Source: CAYYJM01 sp964471755
GTDB lineage: Bacteria; Planctomycetota; Planctomycetia; Gemmatales; Gemmataceae
Direction of reading: 5' to 3'
DNA length: 25,210 bases
Assembly: GCA_964471755.1 (NCBI GenBank)
Contig: CAYYJM010000064.1
Span: 1 to 25,210, forward strand
Shown in pieces: positions 1 to 8,559 of this stretch. The translations under genes and the position numbers were made by a program. The notes below the pieces were generated by a model that worked only from the letters and a program-made list of their open reading frames with translations, did no database searches and was not told where the DNA came from. Every line of letters starts with the position of its first letter. Within the stretch, counting starts at the first letter, position 1.

Positions 1-3000
1 AGGCCGAGCAGGAACTCGACAAGCTTCGGATCAAGGACTGGGAGACGAAGCGTCTCAAGGAGATCGGCAAACTGCCGGCCAACCTCGTCCGCGTCGGCCG
101 CTTCCTGCTCGAGCGCGACCCGGTCACCGGCAAGGAACTGCGCGACTGGGAGAAGCGGCAGGAGTATCACAAGACGATCCCCACCGAGGCGGCGAAACTC
201 CGCCCGGCCGAGCGGACGCGCCTGTTCGCCACCCTCTTCCCGCACCTCGGCGAGTATCTCGAAGCGACCTGGCAGCTCGCCGGCCGTCTGCCCTACGAGA
301 TTGACTACGACCGCAAGGGCTTTCGCGCTCCCGGCGACGAGACGATCACGGTCGAATCGCGCTGGAGCTTTCTCAACCAGATCGTCGAGGATCTCAAGGG
401 CTACGATCCGACGCCGGCCTGGCTCGCCGCCTGGGCTCCGTACCTCAGCGACGGCAGCGGCGCGGACAGCGTCGGCCTGATCCTCGCCGCCGCCATCGAC
501 CAGGGCGGACCACAGGGCGAGGAGGTCTTCGAGACACTGCTCGCCAGCATCAACCGGACGCATCCGACCGGGGCGATGGGTCGGCACGTCCTGCGTGGTC
601 TGCTCGTCGCTTCCCGACCGGCGGGCTGGGAGGTCGTCGAGAAACTGCTCCTCGCCGCGCAACGGCAGGAGGGCCTGCGGCAGAGCATCCTCGAAACCAT
701 CGACGAGGCCCATCCCGAGGCCTTCCGGCGGATGCTGCGACTGATCCTCGAACACGACCTGCTCCGCTTCAGTGCCACCGTCCGGGCGGCGATGGTCTGG
801 TTCGGCATCGGCGAGCAGATCGACGAGAGCGGCTCGCGCTTCAAGAAGGCGTTCGCCGCCATCCTGCGATTCTTCGACGACCCGGTGGCCTGTGGAGCCG
901 CCATCGCTCAGGGCCAGGGGGACGAACTCTACTTCGCCCTCTGGACGGCCGCCTATGAGGATGCCGTCCAGGCGGTGCCGCTGGCAGTGCCGCTGCTCAA
1001 CGATCCGGACGTCGAGCGGCGTTACCTGGCCGTGCTGTTCCTCGATGCCGTTCGGCTGCCGGCCGCGCGCGCGGCCCTGGCGACGGCCCTGGATGATGCC
1101 GACCTGCGCGTCGCCCTCCGCGCCTTCGAGGCCATTCGCTCCGATGACAGCGACGGGAACGATGGCTCCCTCTTCGAGCCGCTGGCGCGCCTGCTGACCC
1201 GCCTGCCGGAGAAGGGAACGGTTCTGCCGAAGATCGGCCCGGATGCCGACGAGATCCACGCCGATCGTGATGAGATCGCCGGCGAACTGGTCGATCATCT
1301 CGGCCAGCGCAGCGCCGAGGTGCTGATCCCGTATCTGTCGCTGATGAATGGTTACGGCCGGGGCATGACGGTGGACCGGCTCATCGAGATCAAGCCCCTG
1401 CCGGAGAAGGTCCGCGAACTGCTCTTCACTCTCCTGGCCGATCGCGACGGCTGGGTACGCAACTCCGTCCTGAATGGCCTCAAGAAGGTCACGCTGAAAC
1501 CGGGCGAGGCGAGCCAGGTCGAGGGCCTGCTCACTCGCAAGAGTGCTGACGTACGTGAGCAGGTTCTCAAGCTCCTGAGCAAGCAGAAGGGCGACGACGC
1601 CCTGGCCAGCGTCGATCGTCTGCTGGCGTCNNNNNNNNNNGCCAACCAGCGGCTGGCCGGTCTGGAGCTGTTTCGCAAGTTCGTCGAGAGCAAGAAATCC
1701 GTCGCCGCCTGCCGCGACCGGGCTCGGGCCTTTCAGGAAGCCCACCCGAAGTTGAGCGAGATGGAGCGGCATCATCTCGACGCCATCCTCGACGTCCAGC
1801 GAGAGGTGCCCACGCTCGCCAACGGCCTGGGCCTGTTCGATCCGACGCAGTTGACCCCGAGCGTGCCGCCGAAGAAGCGACCCGTGCAGTTCATCACCCC
1901 GGCCGCGAAGGCCATTCTGATCGAACTGGACCGATTCGTCACCGAACACGCCGAGACAATGGTCCGCCTCGACGCCGCCTGGGATGCTGGCGATCTCGAC
2001 GAGTCGGCGGAAGGCGAGGGCCAGAAGGTCGATCCGCGTCAGATGCCGCTGGGGGCCATCTCCTTCGAGCTACCGGTTCCGCACTGGGCCGACCCGCGCG
2101 AGCAGGACCTCCAGCGCATGCCGCTGCGCGAGGAGTTGACGGCGTGGTGGCAGAATCGCCCGGCGAACCTTCGCGATGCCGACGGCCTGGAACTCGTCCG
2201 CGCCGCCGCCCTGGCCGAGATGAATGGCTGGCTCTTCGAGCATCCCGGTGGCAGCAAGAAGTCACCGGCATTTCAGACGGCCATGAAGACCATTCTCGGC
2301 GGCATCGACAGGCCCCTCAAGGTGAAGCACGGCTTCCTCGACGAGTTGATCGCCTGGCTCCGCCGCATCGACGAACCGACCGGCGACATCGATTTTCTGC
2401 TCGACGCCACCGAGACGAGCTTCGCCCTGGTCCCCGAGGAAACGCTTGCGAAGAAGATCAAGAAGGACTCCGACGGCGATGACTGGCGTGACTGGAATCT
2501 CTTCGAGTTCTGGCCCGGCCGCCTCCGTGATGCGTGGATCTACCGCGAGGATCGCTGGTCGGCCGAGCAGAAGGCCCGCTATTTCCAGCTGCTGCACTGG
2601 CTGGAGAAGCCTGCCCCGCAGGCGCAGCGACGGCGCATGGACTGGGACATGGCCGCCACCGGCTACGAACTCGGCCTGGCCAACCTCGCCGACGTGACCG
2701 ACCAATTTGTCGGCCCGCGTGACGACGACGATCCGAGCGGGGGCGACTTCGAGGCCCTCCAGGACGCGACACGCCGACCTGAGCAGGAGATCCTGACGCA
2801 GCGGCCGGAACTGCGCGACCTCGTCGAGCGGATTCGCCAGCGCATCCTGGAAATTGAACTGGCTCGCGGCGATCTGCCGACGGCGGCGACCGCTCCGGCT
2901 CAGGCCCTGAGCAGCGTCGTCGGCCTGGAGGCTCTCTGCCGCCTGCTGACCGCTCTCGGCTCACGCAACCCGTCTCGATCTCTTTACGGTGACAGCAAGC

Positions 3001-4985
3001 TGGCAGTTCTCGGCGAGCTGATCCGGGCCAGCTATCCCGCGGCCGAGGACACTCCCGAGACGTTCACCGCTCGGATCAAGGAACTGATCAAGGCGAAGGC
3101 CATCGCCCCGGACCTGCCCTTGCAGCTGGCCTTCGCCAACCCGCGCTGGGTGGATCACGTCGCTCTCTTCCTGATGCTGCCCGCCCTGCCCGAGGCCGTG
3201 TGGTGGTTCTACGCCCACATGGAGTACGCCACGCCGGAACTGCCCGAGGCCCTGGAGGCCCGCCTGAGCGAGAAACGTCCCGGACAGCAGGATGCGTCGG
3301 CCTGGGATCGCCTGATCCAGGAGCGGACGACCCTGGGCGAGGAGGACCGCGAGGAGGGGGCCATCGATATCGAGTGGTTCCACCGTGTCCACGAGGCGAT
3401 CGGCGCGAAGCGCTGGGAGTCGCTCATGGAAGCGAGTCGGTACGCCGACAGCGGCTACAAGCGTGCCCAGCAGCTGGCGAACGTCCTGCGCGGCAAGGCG
3501 AAGAAGGCCGACCTGATTCGCGAGGTGCGTCAGCGCAAGCTCAAGAACTCCGTCCGCCTGCTCGGTCTGCTGCCGCTGGCGAAGGGCGAGAAGCGTGACG
3601 CCGACGTGGAGCAGCGCTGGAAGGCTCTGGCCGAGTATCGCAAGTACGCCCGGAGTCTGAGCCCGCTTTCGCGTGAGGACGCCGTCCGCGCTGGCGAGAT
3701 CGGCCTGGCGAACCTGGCCCGGACGGCCGGCTACGCCGATCCGAATCGCCTCATCTGGGCCATGGAGTGGAACGAGATCCAGGATCTCGCCGCCGGCCCC
3801 GTCGTCGCCTCTGTCGGTGACGTTTCGGTGACACTGACGCTCGATGACCAGGCCAACCCGGTCACCACCATCCAGCGCGGCGACAGGGTTCTCAAGACGA
3901 TCCCGCCGAAGGTCCGCAAAGACAAAAAGATCGCCGCCCTGGTCGATCGCCGGGCCGCACTCAAGCAGCAGGCCGCGCGCATCCGGTTATCGCTGGAAGC
4001 GATGATGATCCGCGGCGACACGATCCTCGGCGCGGAGCTACCGGCGCTGATGAAGCATCCGCTCGTGGCGCGGAACCTGTCCCGCCTGGTCATCGTCGGC
4101 GAGGGCATCCGCGGCTATCCCATCGCCGAGGGCCAGGCCCTGGAGGATCACCAGGGCAAGAAGGAACCGATCAAGAAGAACGAGGTCCTGCGGCTGGCCC
4201 ATCCGCTGGATCTGCTCGACGGCGGCGACTGGCACGACTGGCAGGCCCACTGCTTCCGCATCGAGCGCGTTCAGCCGTTCAAGCAGGTCTTCCGCGAACT
4301 CTATCTCCTGACCGACGCCGAGCGCGCGGATCGGACCTTCTCACGCCGCTACTCCGGTCAGCAGGTCAATCCGAATCAGGCGATGGCCCTCTTCGGCACT
4401 CGTGGCTGGCGAACGAACGCCGGCGTGACGAAGACGTTCTCGGAGCAAGATCTCGTCGCCGAGGTGTCGTTCCAGCATGGTGCCGGCACGCCGCTGGAGG
4501 TCGAGGGGCTGACACTCGACCGTCTGCGATTCCACCGGCGAGGCTCCTGGGAATCGCTGCCGCTGTCGGAGGTGCCGAAGCGACTCTTCTCGGAGGTGAT
4601 GCGCGATCTGGATCTCGTGGTGAGCGTCGCACACGTTGGCGGCGTCGATCCCGAGGCCAGCGCCTCGACCATCGAGATGCGTGCCGCCCTGGCGACGGAG
4701 CTGGCCGACCTGCTCGGCCTGAAGAACGTCCGGCTCAAGGCTCCGCACCTGCTGATCGATGGCTCGCTCGGCAAGTACTCGCTGCACCTGGGCAGCGGCA
4801 CGGTTCACAAGATGCCGGGCGGGGCGATGTGCATCGTCGCGGTGCCGGCACAGCATCGCGGCCGGATCTTCCTGCCGTTCGCGGACAACGATCCGCGCAC
4901 GGCCGAGGTACTGGCCAAGCTCTTGCTGCTGGCCCGTGACGAGGAGATCCAGGATCCGGGCATCCTGGATCAGCTGCGACGCTGA
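1..4985 (+). CDS. Giant HEAT-repeat / DUF4132 protein, 5' end outside window
   Basis: The reading frame is open from base 3, so this is the 3' part of a longer gene; about 1660 residues are encoded here. The ATG at 576 is internal, because the frame upstream has no stop and the same protein character. Residues from roughly 200 to 480 are helical HEAT-like repeats (for example PLLNDPDVERRYLAVLFLDA). From about residue 1210 it matches the DUF4132 type (YRKYARSL, then FRELYLLTD, TFSRRYSG and RGWRTNAG). The last 100 residues have the pattern that usually closes these proteins (YSLHLGSGTVHKMPGG, then IFLPFADNDPRTAEVLAK and DPGILDQL). DUF4132 includes MolR/YehI-like proteins, often with WGR domains; no biochemical role is established, and I see no catalytic motif. 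Ten Ns at 1631-1640 fall inside the gene, but the frame continues on both sides. It converges on the CobW gene. The family call is firm; function is unknown. Confidence 0.85.
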   Translation, partial: AEQELDKLRIKDWETKRLKEIGKLPANLVRVGRFLLERDPVTGKELRDWEKRQEYHKTIPTEAAKLRPAERTRLFATLFPHLGEYLEATWQLAGRLPYEIDYDRKGFRAPGDETITVESRWSFLNQIVEDLKGYDPTPAWLAAWAPYLSDGSGADSVGLILAAAIDQGGPQGEEVFETLLASINRTHPTGAMGRHVLRGLLVASRPAGWEVVEKLLLAAQRQEGLRQSILETIDEAHPEAFRRMLRLILEHDLLRFSATVRAAMVWFGIGEQIDESGSRFKKAFAAILRFFDDPVACGAAIAQGQGDELYFALWTAAYEDAVQAVPLAVPLLNDPDVERRYLAVLFLDAVRLPAARAALATALDDADLRVALRAFEAIRSDDSDGNDGSLFEPLARLLTRLPEKGTVLPKIGPDADEIHADRDEIAGELVDHLGQRSAEVLIPYLSLMNGYGRGMTVDRLIEIKPLPEKVRELLFTLLADRDGWVRNSVLNGLKKVTLKPGEASQVEGLLTRKSADVREQVLKLLSKQKGDDALASVDRLLAXXXXANQRLAGLELFRKFVESKKSVAACRDRARAFQEAHPKLSEMERHHLDAILDVQREVPTLANGLGLFDPTQLTPSVPPKKRPVQFITPAAKAILIELDRFVTEHAETMVRLDAAWDAGDLDESAEGEGQKVDPRQMPLGAISFELPVPHWADPREQDLQRMPLREELTAWWQNRPANLRDADGLELVRAAALAEMNGWLFEHPGGSKKSPAFQTAMKTILGGIDRPLKVKHGFLDELIAWLRRIDEPTGDIDFLLDATETSFALVPEETLAKKIKKDSDGDDWRDWNLFEFWPGRLRDAWIYREDRWSAEQKARYFQLLHWLEKPAPQAQRRRMDWDMAATGYELGLANLADVTDQFVGPRDDDDPSGGDFEALQDATRRPEQEILTQRPELRDLVERIRQRILEIELARGDLPTAATAPAQALSSVVGLEALCRLLTALGSRNPSRSLYGDSKLAVLGELIRASYPAAEDTPETFTARIKELIKAKAIAPDLPLQLAFANPRWVDHVALFLMLPALPEAVWWFYAHMEYATPELPEALEARLSEKRPGQQDASAWDRLIQERTTLGEEDREEGAIDIEWFHRVHEAIGAKRWESLMEASRYADSGYKRAQQLANVLRGKAKKADLIREVRQRKLKNSVRLLGLLPLAKGEKRDADVEQRWKALAEYRKYARSLSPLSREDAVRAGEIGLANLARTAGYADPNRLIWAMEWNEIQDLAAGPVVASVGDVSVTLTLDDQANPVTTIQRGDRVLKTIPPKVRKDKKIAALVDRRAALKQQAARIRLSLEAMMIRGDTILGAELPALMKHPLVARNLSRLVIVGEGIRGYPIAEGQALEDHQGKKEPIKKNEVLRLAHPLDLLDGGDWHDWQAHCFRIERVQPFKQVFRELYLLTDAERADRTFSRRYSGQQVNPNQAMALFGTRGWRTNAGVTKTFSEQDLVAEVSFQHGAGTPLEVEGLTLDRLRFHRRGSWESLPLSEVPKRLFSEVMRDLDLVVSVAHVGGVDPEASASTIEMRAALATELADLLGLKNVRLKAPHLLIDGSLGKYSLHLGSGTVHKMPGGAMCIVAVPAQHRGRIFLPFADNDPRTAEVLAKLLLLARDEEIQDPGILDQLRR
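1631..1640. other. Assembly gap (10 N)
   Basis: Ten consecutive Ns interrupt the DUF4132 gene. The frame is the same on both sides if exactly ten bases are missing. Ten may be a placeholder, so one or more HEAT-repeat residues could be missing or extra here. Confidence 0.99.
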
Positions 4986-4995
4986 GGCTCGAAGT

Positions 4996-5039
4996 GTTCC
5001 CAGGGTGCGCTGGCGCGACCCCATGCGCACCCTGGGAAC
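4996..5039. terminator. Perfect 15-bp hairpin between convergent genes
   Basis: The arms gttcccagggtgcgc (4996-5010) and gcgcaccctgggaac (5025-5039) are perfect reverse complements. The 14-nt loop can itself form a tgg/cca pair. The hairpin starts 10 bases after the DUF4132 stop and ends 20 bases before the stop of the opposing CobW gene, so it is well placed as a bidirectional terminator. There is no clear U-tract on either side, so it is not a textbook Rho-independent terminator; it could instead be a dispersed palindromic repeat. Confidence 0.6.
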
Positions 5040-5059
5040 TCCGCACCCCTGGGGCCTTC

Positions 5060-6253
5060 TCACTCCTCGTCCTCGTCCGTCTCCTCATCCGGCGTGTCCC
5101 ACTCGCCGAACGGGTCTTCCATCACGGCCCACACGGCCGGGCTCTGCTTCATCTCCTGATCGGTGAGCAACGCGCCGTCCAGCGCCTTCTTCACGGCGGC
5201 GTGGTCGAACTTGATGCCGATGAAGACCAGCTCCTGGCGGCGGTCGCCCCAGTTCTCGTCCCAGATGGCCTGGGCGGCCTGCCACTGCTCGGCGTCGGCA
5301 CGGGCCTCCTCGTCGGGCAGGGCGGCGAGCCAGTATCCGGCCGACTCCAGCCGGCACGCCCCGCCGGCCAGGTCGAGCAGACCGGCGACGGCCATGCGCG
5401 TGCAGAGCCAGAACAGGCCCTTGACCCGCAGCAGGCCCTCGTGCGGTGATTCCAGCACCTTCAGCAGCCGCTCCGGACAGAAGGGCCGACGCGCCCGGTA
5501 GACGAAGCTGCTGATCCCGTGCCGGTCCGGCGTCGGATCGTCGTTCTGAGCCGCGTGGATCCAGCCGGCGGACTGGTCGATCTTGCGGGCGTCGAATTGG
5601 CCCGTGTTCAGGATCTTCTCCAGCGGCACCTGCCCGTGCGTGGCCGGGATGATCTCGGCCACCGGATTGAGCTTGCGCAGCAGGGCGGCGACGATCTCGA
5701 CGTACTCGGCCGGCACGAGGTCGGTCTTGTTCAGGACGATGACGTTGGCGAACTCGACCTGATCGATGAGCACGTCGACAACGGTGCGGTCGTCCTTCGG
5801 ATCGAGGGCGAGGCCACGCTGGGTGAGGTAGTCGGCCTTGACGTACTCCTCGAAGAAGGTCCGCGCATCGACGACGGTGACGAGTGCATCGAGCCGGGCA
5901 TACCGAGACAGACTGGTGCCCTGATCGTCCTTGAAGGTGAACGATTCGACGACCTGGAGCGGCTCGGCGATGGCGGCCGACTCGATGAGCAGATAGTCGT
6001 ACTTCTGCTCCAGGGCGAGCCGGCCGACCTCGACGATGAGGCTCTCGCGGAGGGTGCAGCAGATGCAGCCCTGGCCGAGAGCGATCTGGGGCGTCTCGCT
6101 CGGGCGGACGCAGATGCGAGTGCGATCGACCGTGCTGTCGTTGACCAGGACGGCGACGTTCTTGCCCTGACAGTTGTCGAGTACGTGCTGGAGCAGGGCC
6201 GTCTTGCCCACTCCCTGGAACCCGGACACGACAGTCACCGGCAACGGATTCAT
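5060..6253 (-). CDS. CobW/COG0523-family metallochaperone GTPase
   Basis: A 397-residue G3E GTPase of the CobW/COG0523 family, cytoplasmic metal-handling proteins that use GTP to deliver a metal (zinc, cobalt or others by subfamily) to client proteins. The Walker A motif GFQGVGKT is at residues 11-18, the family's metal-binding CxCC signature (GCICCTLRE) has Cys63, Cys65 and Cys66, and the guanine-specificity motif NKTD is at 175-178. A CobW C-terminal domain follows (SFVYRARRPFCPERLLKVLE onward), ending in an acidic tail (DTPDEETDEDEE). I chose the ATG at 6253 because Walker A must lie near the N-terminus and a gaggg/ggaagg ribosome-binding sequence is just upstream; the frame's extension to 6646 is arginine-rich noncoding sequence. 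The metal is not readable from sequence. No Zur-like operator was recognised, and there is no cobalamin biosynthesis gene next to it, although nrdJ further along uses B12. Confidence 0.93.
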   Translation of the reverse strand: MNPLPVTVVSGFQGVGKTALLQHVLDNCQGKNVAVLVNDSTVDRTRICVRPSETPQIALGQGCICCTLRESLIVEVGRLALEQKYDYLLIESAAIAEPLQVVESFTFKDDQGTSLSRYARLDALVTVVDARTFFEEYVKADYLTQRGLALDPKDDRTVVDVLIDQVEFANVIVLNKTDLVPAEYVEIVAALLRKLNPVAEIIPATHGQVPLEKILNTGQFDARKIDQSAGWIHAAQNDDPTPDRHGISSFVYRARRPFCPERLLKVLESPHEGLLRVKGLFWLCTRMAVAGLLDLAGGACRLESAGYWLAALPDEEARADAEQWQAAQAIWDENWGDRRQELVFIGIKFDHAAVKKALDGALLTDQEMKQSPAVWAVMEDPFGEWDTPDEETDEDEE

Positions 6254-6350
6254 GGCCTTCCCTCGTTCGCCTCCGGACGTCTCTGGGCAGATTACGGACC
6301 GGAACAGGCGGCGAACAGTGGGGACATCGGCCAGCCGGATCGTCGCCAAA

Positions 6351-6522
6351 CCGTAGGGCGGTCCGACGAAGGAGGCCCGCCGACGCCACGGGAGCGCAGC
6401 GACACCGCAGCGGTCTTTCTTTACGCGGTGTCGCTGCGCTCCTGGGTGAGGATTGGCGGGCCTGCGCTGTTCCGGGTCAAGAAGCGTATCGGGCCTCGGT
6501 GGCGCTCCGGACCGCCCTACGG
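6351..6522. repeat. Nested inverted repeats, MITE-like element
   Basis: Outer arms ccgtagggcggtccg (6351-6365) and cggaccgccctacgg (6508-6522) are perfect 15-bp inverted repeats. Inside them, aggcccgcc (6373-6381) pairs with ggcgggcct (6455-6463), and an alternative gaggccc (6372-6378) pairs with gggcctc (6491-6497). The core is a perfect 18-bp palindrome, ggagcgcagcgacaccgc (6391-6408) against gcggtgtcgctgcgctcc (6425-6442), with a 16-nt loop. The element has no gene. It fills most of the 382-base space between cobW and btaA, which run away from each other; the remaining bases of that space show only the btaA promoter candidate. A 172-bp unit with terminal inverted repeats looks like a miniature non-autonomous transposable element, but no target-site duplication is obvious. 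Confidence 0.6.
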
Positions 6523-6560
6523 ACCCCGAACCGCCGCTCCGCGCCATCGGCCAGAGCCGC

Positions 6561-6588
6561 TTGCCGGCCGGGCAGATTGTGCTAGCAT
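6561..6588 (+). promoter_or_regulatory. Candidate sigma70-type promoter for btaAB
   Basis: ttgccg at 6561-6566 and tagcat at 6583-6588 are separated by 16 bases. The -10 is preceded by TGC, giving an extended -10. It lies 47 bases upstream of the btaA ATG and just outside the palindromic element. In such GC-rich DNA this is suggestive only; no Pho-box-like direct repeat was seen. Confidence 0.35.
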
Positions 6589-6635
6589 CCACGGGAGAAG
6601 GATGATCGGACAGTGCGGAGCGGGAGAAGCCGGGG

Positions 6636-7820
6636 ATGTTGAGCAACCTCCAGTCGCTGATCTTCTCCCTGGTTCATCGCCATAACCTCATCTACAACGC
6701 CTGCTGGGAAGACCCGGCCTGTGATCGCGCCGCCCTGGAGTTCCGGCCTGACCATCGCGTCCTGGTCATCACCAGCGCGGGGTGCAACGCCCTCGACTAC
6801 CTGCTCGCCGGGGCGGGCGAGGTTCATGCCGTTGATCTGAACGTCCATCAGAACGCCCTGCTGGAGTTGAAACTCGCTGGTCTTCGTCATCTCGGCTTCG
6901 ATGATTTCTTCGCCCTGTTCGGCACCGGCTCGATGCCGGCCGTGCGGAAGCTCTACCGCGAGCAGCTCCGGCCGGATCTGTCGCCGGCGGCGCGGCGGTT
7001 CTGGGACGGCCACCTGCACTTCTTCGAGGGCCGAGGCTGGCGGCGGACGTTCTATTATCACGGCACCAACGGCCTGTTCTCGTGGCTGCTGAAGACCTTC
7101 GCCGACTGGCGCGGCCTGGCCGTGCCCCTGGCCCGATTCGTCGAGGCCCCGACGCTGGAGGAGCAGCAGCGCATCTACCGCGACGAGATCGTCGAGCGCT
7201 TCTGGACGCGGGGTATCCAGTGGTTCCTCGGACGGAACACACCGTTTCTGCTGCTCGGCGTGCCAGGGCCACAGCGGCAGGAGATCCTGACGCAGTTCCC
7301 CGGCGGCACGGCCGAGTTCAGTCGGTGGTGCCTCGAAGGAGCCTTCGCCCGGGTGCCGATCCGCGACAACTACTTCTGGCGCGTGTCGCTGACCGGCTCG
7401 TATAGCCGGCAGTGCTGCCCGGAGTACCTCAGGGCCGAGAACGTCGAGCGACTGAAAGCCGGGCTGCTCGATCGACTGCACTGGGCGACGTCCTCGATCA
7501 CCGACTATCTCAACCGGCAGGGCCTCGACTTCGACCGATTCGTGCTGCTCGACCACCTGGACTGGATGAGCTGGCAGCACCCCGAAGCCCTGGCAGCGGA
7601 ATGGTCGGCGATCCTGGCCCATGCCCGGCCGGGGGCGCGCGTCCTGTTCCGCAGTGCCGGCCTGCGCGTCGGCTACCTGGACAAACTCCGTGTTGATTAT
7701 CGTGGCCAGGCGCGCGACCTGGGTGAGCTGCTCACCTACCGGACCGAGCTGGCGACCGAACTGCACGCGCGCGACCGGACACAGATCTACGGCAGCTGCT
7801 ACATCGTGGACCTGCCATGA
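6636..7820 (+). CDS. btaA: BtaA-like S-adenosylmethionine:diacylglycerol 3-amino-3-carboxypropyltransferase
   Basis: A 394-residue protein of the DUF3419/BtaA family. BtaA moves the 3-amino-3-carboxypropyl group of S-adenosylmethionine onto diacylglycerol, giving diacylglyceryl-homoserine, the first step of betaine lipid (DGTS) synthesis at the membrane. The N-terminal LIYNACWEDP (residues 18-27) and the SAM-binding segment VLVITSAGCNALDYLLAG followed by VHAVDLNVHQ (about 42-72) fit the family, as do GRNTPFLLLGVP and, near the C-terminus, VLLDHLDWMSW and FRSAGL. Length is normal for bacterial BtaA. The ATG at 6636 gives the expected N-terminus and has a gggag sequence upstream. The stop overlaps the start of the methyltransferase (ATGA), so the two are translationally coupled. 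That pairing is the strongest support for the BtaA assignment over a general DUF3419 call. Confidence 0.9.
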   Translation: MLSNLQSLIFSLVHRHNLIYNACWEDPACDRAALEFRPDHRVLVITSAGCNALDYLLAGAGEVHAVDLNVHQNALLELKLAGLRHLGFDDFFALFGTGSMPAVRKLYREQLRPDLSPAARRFWDGHLHFFEGRGWRRTFYYHGTNGLFSWLLKTFADWRGLAVPLARFVEAPTLEEQQRIYRDEIVERFWTRGIQWFLGRNTPFLLLGVPGPQRQEILTQFPGGTAEFSRWCLEGAFARVPIRDNYFWRVSLTGSYSRQCCPEYLRAENVERLKAGLLDRLHWATSSITDYLNRQGLDFDRFVLLDHLDWMSWQHPEALAAEWSAILAHARPGARVLFRSAGLRVGYLDKLRVDYRGQARDLGELLTYRTELATELHARDRTQIYGSCYIVDLP

Positions 7821-8533
7821 ACCTCGCCGCTCATCTGCGCGTGCTGCTGCGGATGCTCCTGACGCCGGTCGGCGGCACACATCTGGCCGATCGATTGGAG
7901 CAGTTCTACGCCCCGCAGGCGGACACCTACGACGAGTTCCGCGCGCATCTGCTGCACGGCCGGGAGGACCTGTGGCGTCTGCTCCCGCTGCCCGATGGCG
8001 GCCGGCTCGTCGATCTCGGCGGCGGCACCGGCTCGAATGTTGAGCTGATCTCGAACCGTGACCGTCTGGCGAGCGTCCACGTCGTCGATCTCTGTCCGTC
8101 GCTGTTGCGTATCGCCCAGGAGCGGATCGCGCGGCACGGCTGGGACAACGTCCACGCCGTCGAGGCCGACGCGACGACGTACCAGCCCGATGGCCCTGTC
8201 GATGTGGTGGTCTTCTCGTACTCGCTGTCGATGATGCCGGACTGGTTCCGGGCGATCGATCGCGCTCACGCGATGCTCAAGCCCGGCGGCCATGTCGCGG
8301 CGGTCGATTACTACGTCTCGCGGAAGTGGCCGACTCCGGGCCGCGTCCGGCACAGCGGCTTCGCCCGCTGGTTCTGGCCGATGCTGTTCGCCGCCGGCAA
8401 CGTCTTCCCGAGCCCGGATCATCTGCCGTACCTGGAGTCGCGTTTCACGACGGTCCACCTGGATGAACGCTCCGGCCGGATGCCGTACGTGCCGTGGCCG
8501 GCACCGTACTATCTGTTCGTCGGCCGGAAATAG
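7817..8533 (+). CDS. btaB: BtaB-like diacylglyceryl-homoserine N-methyltransferase
   Basis: A 238-residue class I SAM-dependent methyltransferase. Motif I is VDLGGGTGSN at residues 65-74 and the acidic post-I strand is VHVVDLCPS at about 87-95; VVVFSYSLSMMPDW and HAMLKPGGHVAAVDYY follow in the usual order. BtaB methylates the amino group of diacylglyceryl-homoserine three times to give DGTS, a phosphorus-free betaine lipid that can replace phospholipids. The function is inferred mostly from the 4-base ATGA overlap with btaA; alone it could be called only a methyltransferase (UbiE/COQ5-like). There is no signal peptide. The C-terminal FARWFWPMLFAAGNVF and PYYLFVGRK match BtaB-type proteins. 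It converges on the next gene with only 26 bases between them and no terminator hairpin. Confidence 0.87.
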   Translation: MNLAAHLRVLLRMLLTPVGGTHLADRLEQFYAPQADTYDEFRAHLLHGREDLWRLLPLPDGGRLVDLGGGTGSNVELISNRDRLASVHVVDLCPSLLRIAQERIARHGWDNVHAVEADATTYQPDGPVDVVVFSYSLSMMPDWFRAIDRAHAMLKPGGHVAAVDYYVSRKWPTPGRVRHSGFARWFWPMLFAAGNVFPSPDHLPYLESRFTTVHLDERSGRMPYVPWPAPYYLFVGRK

Positions 8534-8559
8534 GGGCCGCCCGTCACGAGATCGCATCC

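Noticed and set aside
5085..6646. Alternative minus-strand frame of 434 residues and a 131-residue N-terminal extension of the CobW gene
   Set aside because: The alternative frame is Arg/Pro-rich shadow. The extension runs through the palindromic element and puts Walker A far from the N-terminus.
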